A stretch of 27,009 bases of DNA, taken from contig CAJLRE010000021.1 of NCBI GenBank assembly GCA_905208975.1, positions 1-27,009 on the forward strand. Reading direction: 5' to 3'. How positions within the stretch are numbered: position 1 is the stretch's first letter; the number at the start of each line of letters is the position of its first letter. The translations under genes and the position numbers were made by a program. Source of the DNA: an uncultured Collinsella sp. Lineage in GTDB: Bacteria > Actinomycetota > Coriobacteriia > Coriobacteriales > Coriobacteriaceae. The notes under the pieces are model-generated. The model saw nothing but the letters and a program-made list of their open reading frames with translations, was not told the DNA's origin and ran no database searches. This document shows, piece after piece, positions 6,960 to 15,037 of the stretch.

Positions 6960-7844
6960 TTACGCGAGCGCCCTTCTTGCCAGCTCGGCCGCGCCGAGGA
7001 TTCCTTGGTCGCCGCCGCAGCCCGGGGCGCAGATGTAGCTCTCCATGTCCTTAAGCTCGGCGGTCTGGATGTAGCCACCCAGATATTCGAGGGTCTTCTT
7101 GCGGACGATGCCGTAGAGCTGCTCCTGGTGCATCACGCCGCCGCCGAGGACGATGCGGCGAGGCGAGTACATGAGCACGAGGTTCGCACACATCTGCCCC
7201 AGATAATCCCCCTCGAGCGCCCACACCTCATCGTTGTCCGCGAGCTCGGCCGCGGGCTTTCCCCAGCGCGCGGCGATGGCGGGGCCGGAGGCGAGCCCCT
7301 CGAGACAGCTCGCGTGGCTCGGGCAGACGCAGCGTCCCTCCTCGGTGGGACGGGTCCTTACCAGCATGTGACCGGCCTCGGGGTGCAGCATGCCGTGAAG
7401 GAGTCTGCCCGCGCACATGACGCCCGCGCCCACGCCGGTGCCGATGGTCACGTAGACGGCGTCCTCGAGCCCCTTGCAGCAGCCGAAGACCACTTCGCCG
7501 AGGCAGGCAACGTTAACGTCCGTGTCGTAGGCCACCGGAATCCCGAGGGCGCCGGCGAACGCGGCGCGAAGACCATGGCCTCGCCACGCGAGCTTGGGCG
7601 TCTGGAGGATGGAGCCGTAGCGCTCGTCGTTGGGGTTGACGCAGGTCGGGCCGAAGGCGCCGATGCCCAACGCGTCCACATCGCGGGCGGTGAACCACTC
7701 GATCATCTGCGGGACGGTCTCGGCGGGCGTAAGCGTCGGGGTCTCCATACGGTCGAGGACCTCGCCGTCGCCGGACACCACGGCACAGACCATCTTGGTC
7801 CCGCCGGCTTCGAGGGCGCCGAGCCTCATTTGCTTTTCGCTCAT
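6960..7844 (-). CDS. ROK family sugar kinase, fructokinase-like
   Basis: 294 aa. The ATP-binding GAGGTK-type motif reads LEAGGTK (11-17), the DTDVN segment (107-111) carries the catalytic aspartate, and IGTGVGAGV (134-142) is the second phosphate loop. HPEAGHMLV (154-162) with CVCPSHASCLEG gives a zinc site of the ROK fructokinase kind (candidates His159, Cys174, His177, Cys180). Members phosphorylate free fructose, mannose or glucose in the cytoplasm. It is the last gene of the PTS/GH172 operon, 79 bp after the hydrolase, with AGGAGG-type RBS. It would capture the unphosphorylated sugar released by the hydrolase. Fructose is the best guess, not proven. Confidence 0.9.
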   Translation of the reverse strand: MSEKQMRLGALEAGGTKMVCAVVSGDGEVLDRMETPTLTPAETVPQMIEWFTARDVDALGIGAFGPTCVNPNDERYGSILQTPKLAWRGHGLRAAFAGALGIPVAYDTDVNVACLGEVVFGCCKGLEDAVYVTIGTGVGAGVMCAGRLLHGMLHPEAGHMLVRTRPTEEGRCVCPSHASCLEGLASGPAIAARWGKPAAELADNDEVWALEGDYLGQMCANLVLMYSPRRIVLGGGVMHQEQLYGIVRKKTLEYLGGYIQTAELKDMESYICAPGCGGDQGILGAAELARRALA

Positions 7845-7861
7845 GTGATCCTCCTTACAAA

Positions 7862-7896
7862 GGGACGCCCGCAGTCATGGTCAACCGCGGGCGCCC
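7862..7896 (-). promoter_or_regulatory. Intercistronic stem-loop between the hydrolase and kinase genes
   Basis: GCGGGCGCCC (7887-7896) pairs with GGGACGCCCGC (7862-7872) with one bulged base. On the minus strand it is followed by a short TTTGT and then the AGGAGG of the kinase gene. It may be a weak attenuator or an RNA-stability hairpin that lowers kinase expression or protects upstream mRNA. Confidence 0.5.
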
Positions 7897-7923
7897 ATAA
7901 CGTTGGCTTGTTTCGAGGCGACC

Positions 7924-9048
7924 CTACCTGGGCACGCGGTCCTGCCTTGCGGCAAACGGGGCGAGCACGGCGTGCGGCTCGCTTTGGTACCAGTAGGCGA
8001 CGGTGGAGATGTCGTCCTCGCGCTCGTAGAGCTTGATGTCGTCGTTGCCGAGGTCCTGGAACGTCACGCGCAGGTCCTCCTTGAACGAGATCGGGTCGGG
8101 AAGGTGCCACCTGTAGAGGCCGTGCCTGGGCAGCGCGTCGTCGTTAGTCGCGAGCATCGGATTCGGGTTCGGCTTGCCCGCGCTGAAGCGGTCGCGCGTG
8201 GCGTCGCGCGTCGAGCGGTACGGGTAGCCGGCGAACAGCGTGTTGAAGCACTGCGCCTCGGGCAGCGCGTGGGGCGGCCTGTCGAGGAAGGCCCAGGCAC
8301 CGCCGAAGTAGTCCTCGGCTCCCGTCGAGGTGACCGTGGGGAACTCCTCGTCGCCGTCGAGGAAGAACTTCATCTCGCCCTCGCCCCACCAATAGCGCTC
8401 CAGGGCGCACAGGGCCATGTAGGTGCCGACGTAGTAGCCCTTGCCGCGCACGCCGTCGAGCACGGTGTAGTCGACGCCCCTGCGGGTGCTGCGCTCGCGG
8501 TTAAAGCGGGCGTGGAAGTACATGGCGTCGTCCGGCACGTCGGTGAGCGCGTAGTTGAACGTGTAGAAGATGTACTTAATGAACCCGGGGTGCTCGCTCG
8601 TAAGCGTGACCTTGGCGTGCTTCCTGAAGGGCATCTCGAAGTAGCAGTTCATGCCGCCCGTCGGGTTCACGCAGATGGGCATCGAGTTGACGATGGCGCG
8701 CTCACCGAAGCCGTTGCAGAAGAAGTCGCCGACAGGGCACTCGACCGAGGGGGTCTCCTCGTCGTCCCAGTAGAAGCGCAGCACGAGGTCACGCATGACG
8801 AAGCTGCCGGCGGCGGTCTTGTCGGGGACGGTCATCCAGATGTGGCGGATGATGCCGGGGCCCTCGATGTCCGCGAGCGTGATGGTCTCGCCGGACTCAA
8901 GGGGCACGCAGCACGAGCCCTTGCGGCCGACGCCGAGGTGGCTGGCCGACATGGCGGCGCGGCCCTTCTCGCCCGTGATGTTCTCGGGGGTGATGGCGCG
9001 GCTTTCCTCACCGCCGTGCATCCACACGTCCTTAAGGAACTCTCTCAT
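7924..9048 (-). CDS. DUF2961 / GH172 glycoside hydrolase
   Basis: 374 aa, close to the size of single-domain DUF2961 proteins. Conserved features include ADIEGPGIIRHIWMT (59-73), the GEGEMKFFLDGDEEFP stretch (222-237) and GAEDYFGGAW (243-252), whose glutamates are the likely catalytic pair. GH172 was founded on a Bifidobacterium difructose dianhydride I synthase/hydrolase, and other DUF2961 members cleave D-arabinofuranosides. There is no signal peptide or membrane segment, so it works in the cytoplasm on imported substrate. It lies 12 bp after PTS EIIA, with AGGAGG upstream of the ATG, and before a fructokinase-like gene. This favours a fructose-containing substrate, possibly phosphorylated during uptake. 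The exact substrate is inference. Confidence 0.9.
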   Translation of the reverse strand: MREFLKDVWMHGGEESRAITPENITGEKGRAAMSASHLGVGRKGSCCVPLESGETITLADIEGPGIIRHIWMTVPDKTAAGSFVMRDLVLRFYWDDEETPSVECPVGDFFCNGFGERAIVNSMPICVNPTGGMNCYFEMPFRKHAKVTLTSEHPGFIKYIFYTFNYALTDVPDDAMYFHARFNRERSTRRGVDYTVLDGVRGKGYYVGTYMALCALERYWWGEGEMKFFLDGDEEFPTVTSTGAEDYFGGAWAFLDRPPHALPEAQCFNTLFAGYPYRSTRDATRDRFSAGKPNPNPMLATNDDALPRHGLYRWHLPDPISFKEDLRVTFQDLGNDDIKLYEREDDISTVAYWYQSEPHAVLAPFAARQDRVPR

Positions 9049-9060
9049 CGTCGACCTCCT

Positions 9061-9459
9061 CTATTCGTCGTCGTCGCACTCGGCGGAACTGGCACCGTTC
9101 ACGTAGATGATCTGCTGGCGCGCCTCGTTGACGAGGGCGTCGAAGTCGAGTTTCTCGTCGGGGCGCGCGAGCGCGACCGTCATGGCGAGCGGGAGGTTGA
9201 CACCCGCGATCACGTGGATCCGGTCGGAGGCGAAGCGGGAAAAGCGCTGGTTCACGCTGCCGCCGTACGCGTCGGTGAGGACGACGACCTCGTCAGTGCC
9301 CGAAAGAGCCGCCTCGACCGCCGCGTCGAGCCCCTCGCCGTTGTCGTTCACGTAGGCGCACACGGCGTTGACGGCGTCGCCCTTACCCGTAAGGAACTCG
9401 AGGGTGTCCTTGAAGCCCTGGGCGAGAAGGGAATGGCTCGCCACAACTATCTTTCTCAT
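9061..9459 (-). CDS. PTS mannose/fructose/sorbose family EIIA component
   Basis: 132 aa, the length of a free-standing EIIA-Man domain. MRKIVVASHSLLAQG places the phospho-accepting histidine at His9, exactly as in the family. VLTDAYGGSVNQRF matches the DLxGGSPxN loop. It takes phosphate from HPr-His and passes it to EIIB. The C-terminus is an acidic tail (SSAECDDDE). It is encoded 26 bp after EIID and 12 bp before the GH172 gene, so EIIA and EIIB are separate proteins here and EIIA sits at the opposite end of the PTS cluster from EIIB. Confidence 0.95.
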   Translation of the reverse strand: MRKIVVASHSLLAQGFKDTLEFLTGKGDAVNAVCAYVNDNGEGLDAAVEAALSGTDEVVVLTDAYGGSVNQRFSRFASDRIHVIAGVNLPLAMTVALARPDEKLDFDALVNEARQQIIYVNGASSAECDDDE

Positions 9460-9485
9460 TGATTCACCAATCCTTTGGGTCGAAG

Positions 9486-10319
9486 CTAGGCGAGGATGCC
9501 GGCGGCGGAGGCGACCATCGCGAGGACGATCACCACGAGGATGAGGGCCGTCATGCTCGCGTTCTTCTTGGTAAGAAGGTAATACGCGCTTCCCGTGATG
9601 GCGGCGGGGATCATGGCAGGCAGGATCTTGTCGAGCAGCGGCTGAATCTCCATCGCGACGTCACCGAAGCTGAAGCTAATCGGGCAGGTGACGCCGATGA
9701 CCGAGGCGATGAGGCAGCCGACCACGGTGAGGCCGAGCACGGAGGCGGCGGCAGTGAGGTTGGGAAGCTTCTCGCTGAAGTCGGTGACGAGCTTCACGCC
9801 CTGCTTGTAGCCGAACTCGAGGGCGTGCATGCGGACCCAGAAGATGGCCAGGATGAGCGCGAACCAGATGCCGGCTCCCACGGGGTTGCCCTCGATGGCC
9901 ATGTAGGCGGCGATGGAGCCCATGATGGTCGGGATCATGGTCATGAGCAGGGAGTCGCCGACGCCGGCGAGCGGTCCCATGGTGCCGATCTTCAGGTCTT
10001 GGACGGCGTCCGCCGCCGCTAGGCCGTCGCGCTCCTCCATGGCCACGCAGGCGCCAAGGATGATGGCGGCGAGCCAAGGCTGGGTGTTGTAGTAGCGGAA
10101 GTGGTTGTTGAGCGCTTGCTTATAGTCCTCGTCGTTCGTGTAGATCTTCCTCAGGACCGGCGAGAGGGCGTAGGCGACTGAGGCGCCCTGCTGGGTCTGG
10201 TAGTTGAAGGTGCACACGCTCATGAGCCAGCGCCAGTTCGCGTTGCGCAGGTCCTTCTTGGTGACCTTGTAGCCGGAGGGCTTGCCCTCAGCGACGGCGG
10301 TGATGTTCTCGTTTTCCAT
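9486..10319 (-). CDS. PTS mannose family EIID component
   Basis: 277 aa integral membrane subunit of a mannose-class permease. Family features are the N-terminal VTKKDLRNANWRWL, NYQTQQGASVAYALSP, the FRYYNTQPWLAAIILGACVAMEE segment and KIGTMGPLAGVGDSL with its conserved glycines. Hydrophobic segments cluster in the C-terminal half, ending with MTALILVVIVLAMVASAAG. With EIIC it forms the sugar channel. Spacing to EIIC is 2 bp, so expression is tightly coupled. Confidence 0.96.
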   Translation of the reverse strand: MENENITAVAEGKPSGYKVTKKDLRNANWRWLMSVCTFNYQTQQGASVAYALSPVLRKIYTNDEDYKQALNNHFRYYNTQPWLAAIILGACVAMEERDGLAAADAVQDLKIGTMGPLAGVGDSLLMTMIPTIMGSIAAYMAIEGNPVGAGIWFALILAIFWVRMHALEFGYKQGVKLVTDFSEKLPNLTAAASVLGLTVVGCLIASVIGVTCPISFSFGDVAMEIQPLLDKILPAMIPAAITGSAYYLLTKKNASMTALILVVIVLAMVASAAGILA

Positions 10320-10321
10320 GG

Positions 10322-11107
10322 TTACTCATCCTCTCCGATGAAGGCGTCTGCGGAAGCGTGGGCGGCGAGCTCGGTGTCCCTCTCGGCACGCTGGTAGAAC
10401 GCAATCGCGAGGGCAACGCCGACGATGGCGGCGCCGATGATGGGCACGTTCAGGAAGGCCGAGAGGAAGAAGCCGGCGAGCAGGTACTGGAAGTACTTGG
10501 CGGTTGGCATGTAGCGGAGCAGCATGGCGATACCGACGGCCGGGAGCATCTTGCCGGCGAGGGTGAGGCCGGAGAGGAACCACTGGGGCATGACCTCGAG
10601 GAGCCAGTTGACGGCGGGCTGGCCGAGCGTCACGGAGACAAAGACGGGCAGGGCGGCGCACAGGCCGAAGAGCGCGGGGCAGACCCACAGGATGGCGTTC
10701 ATCTGATTGAACTTACCCTCGTTGCAGAACTTCTGGGACTTCTCGACGACAAAGCCGTTGAGGATCTTGGCGACGACGTCGAGCTGGATGCCGAGCATGC
10801 CGACCGGCAGGCCGATGGCGAGGCCCGTGTCGGAGCCCAGGGTCACGCCGTAGGCGGTGGCGATGATGGCCATCGTGCCGTAGTCGGGAATGGAGGAGCC
10901 GCCGAAGCCCGCGACGCCGAGCTGCATGAGCTGAATGGTGCCGCCGATGACAAGGCCGGTCTTCCAGTCGCCCATGACGACTCCGGTGATGAGGCCCCAG
11001 AAAACGGCGTAATTGACGAAGATCATCGGGATGCCGTAGTAGTCCACGTGCTTGATGAAGGCCAGCAGGGTCAAAAGGACGACCTGCAGGATAGTGAAGT
11101 TGACCAT
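10322..11107 (-). CDS. PTS mannose family EIIC component
   Basis: 261 aa membrane protein with about seven or eight hydrophobic segments. The motif GLVIGGTIQLMQLGVAGFGGSSIPD (residues about 50-74) is the signature of EIIC of the mannose/fructose/sorbose class, and LAIGLPVGMLGIQLD follows. It forms the translocation channel together with EIID. The acidic C-terminus (ADAFIGEDE) is cytoplasmic. EIIB ends 9 bp upstream and EIID starts 2 bp downstream. Sugar specificity cannot be read from the sequence. Confidence 0.96.
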   Translation of the reverse strand: MVNFTILQVVLLTLLAFIKHVDYYGIPMIFVNYAVFWGLITGVVMGDWKTGLVIGGTIQLMQLGVAGFGGSSIPDYGTMAIIATAYGVTLGSDTGLAIGLPVGMLGIQLDVVAKILNGFVVEKSQKFCNEGKFNQMNAILWVCPALFGLCAALPVFVSVTLGQPAVNWLLEVMPQWFLSGLTLAGKMLPAVGIAMLLRYMPTAKYFQYLLAGFFLSAFLNVPIIGAAIVGVALAIAFYQRAERDTELAAHASADAFIGEDE

Positions 11108-11116
11108 ATTTCCCCC

Positions 11117-11590
11117 TTAGATGAGGTCTGCGACGGAGACGGGCTTGTCGGCGGGCACGAACTGGGCCGTCACCTTGACGCCACGGGCGATGAGCGCCTT
11201 GTAGCTCTGGACGTTCTCGGCGGAGGCGTAGGCGCGCTGGGTGAGCTGGATGCCGTCCTCCTTGACGAGCGAGCCGCCGACGACCAGCGACGGGAGCTCG
11301 ACGCCCGACTCGACCAGGCGAAGCATCGTCTCGGGCTCCTTGGCGATGACGAAGACCTTCTCGCGGTCGTACTTGCCCGCGGCGAAGTTCTTGAGCGCGG
11401 TCTGCTCGGAGATGATCGAAACGGCCATGCCCGCGGGGCGCGCCATCCTCATGGTGGACTTCAGGACCTCGTCGCCGGCGACCTTGTCGTCGATGACCAT
11501 GACTCGGGTCGCGCCCGACACCGGGGCCCACTGCGTCACGATGATGCCGTGAAGCAGGCGATTGTCGATTCGTGCCATAACAACACTCAT
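11117..11590 (-). CDS. PTS mannose/fructose/sorbose family EIIB component
   Basis: 157 aa from the ATG at 11590, chosen because AGGAG (11596-11600) lies 5 bp upstream; the frame is open further upstream without an RBS. The N-terminus MSVVMARIDNRLLHGIIVTQ is the family signature, with His14 the expected phosphorylation site. LPSLVVGGSLVKEDG and the AQFVPADKPV end are also typical. It receives phosphate from EIIA and phosphorylates the incoming sugar. It is the first structural gene of the operon, 123 bp after the regulator gene, so the operon promoter probably lies in 11591-11713. I see no convincing -24/-12 promoter there. Confidence 0.95.
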   Translation of the reverse strand: MSVVMARIDNRLLHGIIVTQWAPVSGATRVMVIDDKVAGDEVLKSTMRMARPAGMAVSIISEQTALKNFAAGKYDREKVFVIAKEPETMLRLVESGVELPSLVVGGSLVKEDGIQLTQRAYASAENVQSYKALIARGVKVTAQFVPADKPVSVADLI

Positions 11591-11713
11591 GTTTGCTCCT
11601 ATCAAATGAAGTTTTGCGTTCGGTACTGCCTCGGCGCTATCCGGATTCGCGCCGGGCAAGGGGTTATCGGATTATTGAGGACGCGCGGTCAGCTTGCGGC
11701 GGCGCGGGGAAGG

Positions 11714-14455
11714 TCACTCGTCGAGCAGGAGGTCCGAGGAGCCGAGGCGCTCTTCTCGCGCCGGGGCGGCGCTCACGCTTATGTAGTCGAAGACATATGC
11801 GATCTCGCTTACGGGAACCTCTACGCGATAACGCGTCGAGATGCTCGAGAAGCTCTGCCTGAAGGACTCGATGAAATCGGCGCGTTCCTCCTCGAAGCGG
11901 TCCTGGCCAACGTAGGTCTCAATGGGGTTTCTGGTAACAAGGCGCTCGACGAGACAGCAGAGGTGAACGTAGAGCCCAATGATGGCGTTGCTGCCGATCT
12001 TCTCGCCTGTCCTGCGCTGAAGCTCGTGCACGGCGCTCTCGATCTCATGGAATAGCCGCTCCGGGTCGAGGATGGTGATGGAGCGGATGACGTTCTGCAG
12101 CGTCATGTTCGAGAGCAGCTTCTCGTGGAAAGAAGAGAGCTCGGAAGCGTCAAGCCACCTGCCGAACACGGCATCAACCTTAGAGGCGGACGCCGTCGAC
12201 ATGATGTCCTCGAGGGCGACGAAGGGGACGGAGGCGACCCCGGGGTCTCCCGTGCCGATGACGGCGCAGACGCGGTGCTCGGAGAAAACGGCGTCGTTCG
12301 ACCCGTTCGCGACGAGCTGCTTGAAGGGCCTCGTGAGCAGGCGCGCGCCTATGGTGCGCGGGAGGCTCTGCGAGACGAGCTGGCGTATCCTCTCCGCGGC
12401 GTCGACCCCGGACTCGGAGCAGAAGACGATGGCGTCCTCACGGTTGACGCGCTCGATCACCTTGCAGTGCGTCACGCACGCGGCGGTCGCATCGCCAAGA
12501 ACCTCGGCGATGGACTTGCCGCCGAGCAGCCCGACCCCGATCTCGAGCGCAAGACCGGTAGAGACGTTGTTCACCACGCCGATAGTGGAGTCGGTAACGT
12601 TCTCGAGGGCCTTATAGGCCTCCTCCAAGGAGCCCATGTCGACGAGGAACACGACCCCGGTGCAGTAGGAATGGCGGTCGACGAGGCGCTGGAGCGGACC
12701 GACGATGTCCTTCAGCTGCTGGTCGTAGGGCATGTCGACAGCCTCGTACACATGCATGCCGAGCATACGGTTCGCCGCGTCGGCGATGCTCGTCGCCGTT
12801 GAGTAGCCGTGGGACAAGATGACGCAGAGCGTCCGAAGGGCCTTCGCATCGCGAGACTCCGATGCGACGCACAGCGTCAGAAGCGTCTTCGTGAAGTGAT
12901 CGAGCGAGATTCCCAGCGCCCCTTCCACGTCTGCGGCGACCTGATCGGAGACACTCGAGGCAAACGGCAATTCGGAGGTCACGGCACCGAGGAGATGGGA
13001 GATTTGCTCCGCACAGGCAGACTTTCGCTTAGCCAGGCCGATACCCGGCCACAACTGCAGGCAAATCTCCTGGGCCAGTAGAAAAGCGACCTTCCTCGAA
13101 AGCTCGATGCCATAAGAAGAGCCTGCGTCGGCAAGGACCGCGCCCACGACGCGCTCGAAGGCGCGCGACCTCGAGGAGGCGACGCCGTGGTCGAAGATCA
13201 AGTGATCCTCAACGCCGCGCACAGCGGAGACAGCTTGCGAGACAAGCTCGGAGACAGAGAGCTCCCCGGCGCAGAATCGCTCATCGAGGGAGCACAGGGC
13301 ATCGAGCGCCTGCTCGACCGGCCCTGTGCTCTCGGCGGCATCCAGAGACGCGTCGATCAGAACGCCATCGTCGGGCTGTTGATCGATCTGCGCGGAGGAG
13401 AGGAGCCCGCTGGGAAGAAGATACGGGCGAACGACGACGTAGTCGCCCTCGCGATTGAGGAACGCTTTGGCGCAGCAGTTCGTCACGCAGGCGCGCAAGC
13501 CGGCGATGTTATCGGAAAAGTCCGCGTTCACGAGGCAACGGTATGCGCCGCGGCTGATCTTCACATCAGAACCGATTCGGCACCCCTCGCTGCGCAGGAA
13601 GCTCAAGATGAGATCCTCGCGCTCCTCGGGGGTCCGCTCCTTGAGTGAGGGGACGCGGGCACAGATGGGCATTTTGCTGTAGGCCGAGGAAACCTTCAGG
13701 TCATCGGCGGATAGCGTCGTCGAAAGAACGAGGCGAGCGCGCGGCGCATCCTGGGAGGCATCGAGCCCGAGGGCCGTCGCAAGGCAGTGCTCCATCGCAG
13801 AGGGAGAGAGTGCCTCGATGCCGTTGACAAAGACCACACCCCCGCGCGCTTTCGCGATCGACTCGTCAAGAAGCCCGTTGAACGAGGCGGCGTCCGGGAC
13901 CCCGGCGCAGTCGATGCGCACATAGGAGGAGTCGCGGGACAGCAAGCCCTGGTTCTTGCCGTACTCGTACACAAGGCGAGAAAGGAAAGACTTACCGACA
14001 CCCACGCCGCCGCTCAAGAGGATGGGCAGGCCAAACGGAGGGTACTGAACCGCAGCCTTGCACTGCTCGACAACGGAGCTGAGGCTCATGTCGAAGCCCA
14101 CGGCACGCGCGAAGTCGCGGTGATCGGCGATTCCCGTCGCCTGGATGAGGTCGGCGAGCGAGGCGTACTCGCTTGCAGAGAGCTTTACCTGAAAACGCTT
14201 CTGGAACGCGCGGCGATGAAAATAACGGACAGGCCTGCCCGCCACCTTAACCACAAGACCGGCGCGAACAAGGTCGTTGAGGTACTGGCTCGCCAGGCTC
14301 CTGGAGATGATGAGCGTCTCGGCGATGTCGGAGGTGGACAGACGGGCAAGGTCGTCGAGCGAGACGGCAGAGGTGAGGGCCTCGAGATGCTCGAGAATCC
14401 TGTCCCTCATGTCGACGGGTTTCTTTGCCAAGCTGTCCTGTGTGGTCTTGTCCAT
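11714..14455 (-). CDS. LevR-like PTS-regulated transcriptional activator with degenerate AAA+ domain
   Basis: 913 aa. Domain order: N-terminal winged HTH (about 16-80), AAA+ NTPase (about 120-340) with Walker A GGVGVGKS (149-156), a first PRD (about 385-490), an EIIA-Man-like domain starting at RTLCVILSHGYSTATSIADA (His549 the expected phospho-site), an EIIB-like stretch (about 670-760) and a C-terminal PRD with GLYVHLCCLVERL (His831). LevR/ManR activators respond to the phosphorylation state of the PTS. Two features are odd. The GAFTGA loop that contacts sigma-54 is absent, and the Walker B position reads VVFVNGIEAL with no acidic DE pair. It lies directly upstream of and co-directional with the PTS genes and surely controls them. 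Confidence 0.9.
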   Translation of the reverse strand: MDKTTQDSLAKKPVDMRDRILEHLEALTSAVSLDDLARLSTSDIAETLIISRSLASQYLNDLVRAGLVVKVAGRPVRYFHRRAFQKRFQVKLSASEYASLADLIQATGIADHRDFARAVGFDMSLSSVVEQCKAAVQYPPFGLPILLSGGVGVGKSFLSRLVYEYGKNQGLLSRDSSYVRIDCAGVPDAASFNGLLDESIAKARGGVVFVNGIEALSPSAMEHCLATALGLDASQDAPRARLVLSTTLSADDLKVSSAYSKMPICARVPSLKERTPEEREDLILSFLRSEGCRIGSDVKISRGAYRCLVNADFSDNIAGLRACVTNCCAKAFLNREGDYVVVRPYLLPSGLLSSAQIDQQPDDGVLIDASLDAAESTGPVEQALDALCSLDERFCAGELSVSELVSQAVSAVRGVEDHLIFDHGVASSRSRAFERVVGAVLADAGSSYGIELSRKVAFLLAQEICLQLWPGIGLAKRKSACAEQISHLLGAVTSELPFASSVSDQVAADVEGALGISLDHFTKTLLTLCVASESRDAKALRTLCVILSHGYSTATSIADAANRMLGMHVYEAVDMPYDQQLKDIVGPLQRLVDRHSYCTGVVFLVDMGSLEEAYKALENVTDSTIGVVNNVSTGLALEIGVGLLGGKSIAEVLGDATAACVTHCKVIERVNREDAIVFCSESGVDAAERIRQLVSQSLPRTIGARLLTRPFKQLVANGSNDAVFSEHRVCAVIGTGDPGVASVPFVALEDIMSTASASKVDAVFGRWLDASELSSFHEKLLSNMTLQNVIRSITILDPERLFHEIESAVHELQRRTGEKIGSNAIIGLYVHLCCLVERLVTRNPIETYVGQDRFEEERADFIESFRQSFSSISTRYRVEVPVSEIAYVFDYISVSAAPAREERLGSSDLLLDE

Positions 14456-14479
14456 GACTTCTTACCTCCTCGTACAAGG

Positions 14480-14485
14480 AGTATA
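14480..14485 (-). promoter_or_regulatory. Possible -10 element of the regulator gene
   Basis: TATACT (minus strand, 14485-14480) lies about 25 bp upstream of the regulator start, just before its AGGAGG ribosome binding site (14466-14471). No good -35 hexamer is seen, so the promoter would be activator-dependent or weak, and the leader would be very short. Confidence 0.3.
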
Positions 14486-14627
14486 AGGGGAGAACAGAGA
14501 ACGGAAGGGGGCGCGTGGGGGAATCAACAGCTCCGAGGAAAAGTCCACCACTTGAGGGGCAGAAAACAACGGCCATTGAACATTCAGGGCCGACGCTCAA
14601 CACTTCGGCTCGACACTTCGCTTTGGA

Positions 14628-14682
14628 AAGGGCCCCGGCGCGCCGGAGTCCCAACATAAAGAAGGGCCCCGGCGCGCAGGGC
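14628..14682 (-). terminator. GC-rich direct repeat and likely terminator after the mtnN fragment
   Basis: AAGGGCCCCGGCGCGC occurs twice (14628-14643 and 14662-14677). On the minus strand, GGCCC (14682-14678) and GGGCC (14668-14664) form a small stem followed by CTTCTTTAT, placed immediately after the mtnN fragment's stop at 14683. It resembles a weak intrinsic terminator that has been partly duplicated. The stretch 14486-14627 holds nothing else I recognise. Confidence 0.45.
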
Positions 14683-15036
14683 CTAAAGCTTAACCATGCG
14701 CGCGGCGATGCGGGCGCAGTCGCAGGCGGCCTTCTTCTCGAAGGTGTTGTAGTCGACGACCCGGCTCTCGGCGCAGGGCTTGTCGCTGATGGCGCGCACG
14801 ACGACGAGGGGCACGCCGTTGAGATAGGCGGCCTGCGCGATGGTGCAGCCCTCCATCTCGCAGCACAGGTCGCCGAAGATCGCGAGGATTCGCTCCTTCT
14901 GTTCCGCGGGCGAGACAAACTGGTCGCCGGAGACGACGCAGCCCTTGAGGACCTTAATGTCGGGGGCGACGGCGGCCGCGGCGGCGCACGCCGCCAGCAA
15001 GGGCCGGAACGGATCGCGCAAGATCAAGGCGTAGCC
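14683..15036 (-). pseudogene. mtnN: 5'-methylthioadenosine/S-adenosylhomocysteine nucleosidase, 3' fragment
   Basis: The frame ending at 14683 encodes a clear MTA/SAH nucleosidase C-terminus: KVLKGCVVSGDQFVSPAEQK, then CCEMEGCTIAQAAYLNGVPL with the purine-site glutamate, and VVVRAISDKP with the catalytic aspartate. The N-terminal half, which carries the other catalytic glutamate and the dimer core, is missing. Upstream of about 15015-15043 the DNA is an antisense transposase remnant, so the open frame to 15207 is an artefact of fusion. The intact enzyme would hydrolyse adenine from MTA and SAH. This copy should be inactive. Confidence 0.75.
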
Positions 15037-15037
15037 C

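Noticed and set aside
7903..9462. A 519-codon open frame on the plus strand across the GH172 and EIIA genes
   Set aside because: It is antisense to two well-supported genes. Its product is low-complexity (Val, Arg, Gly, Asp) without family features, as expected from the opposite strand of high-GC coding DNA.
11591..11713. A possible -24/-12 (sigma-54) promoter upstream of EIIB (AGGCAGTACCGAACGCAAAA)
   Set aside because: The GG and GC pairs are one base too far apart and the flanking bases do not fit TGGCAC/TTGCA. The host group is also expected to lack sigma-54.
10358..12055. A 565-codon plus-strand frame over EIIC, EIIB and the end of the regulator
   Set aside because: Same reason: shadow of the coding strand, biased composition, no domains, no ribosome binding site.
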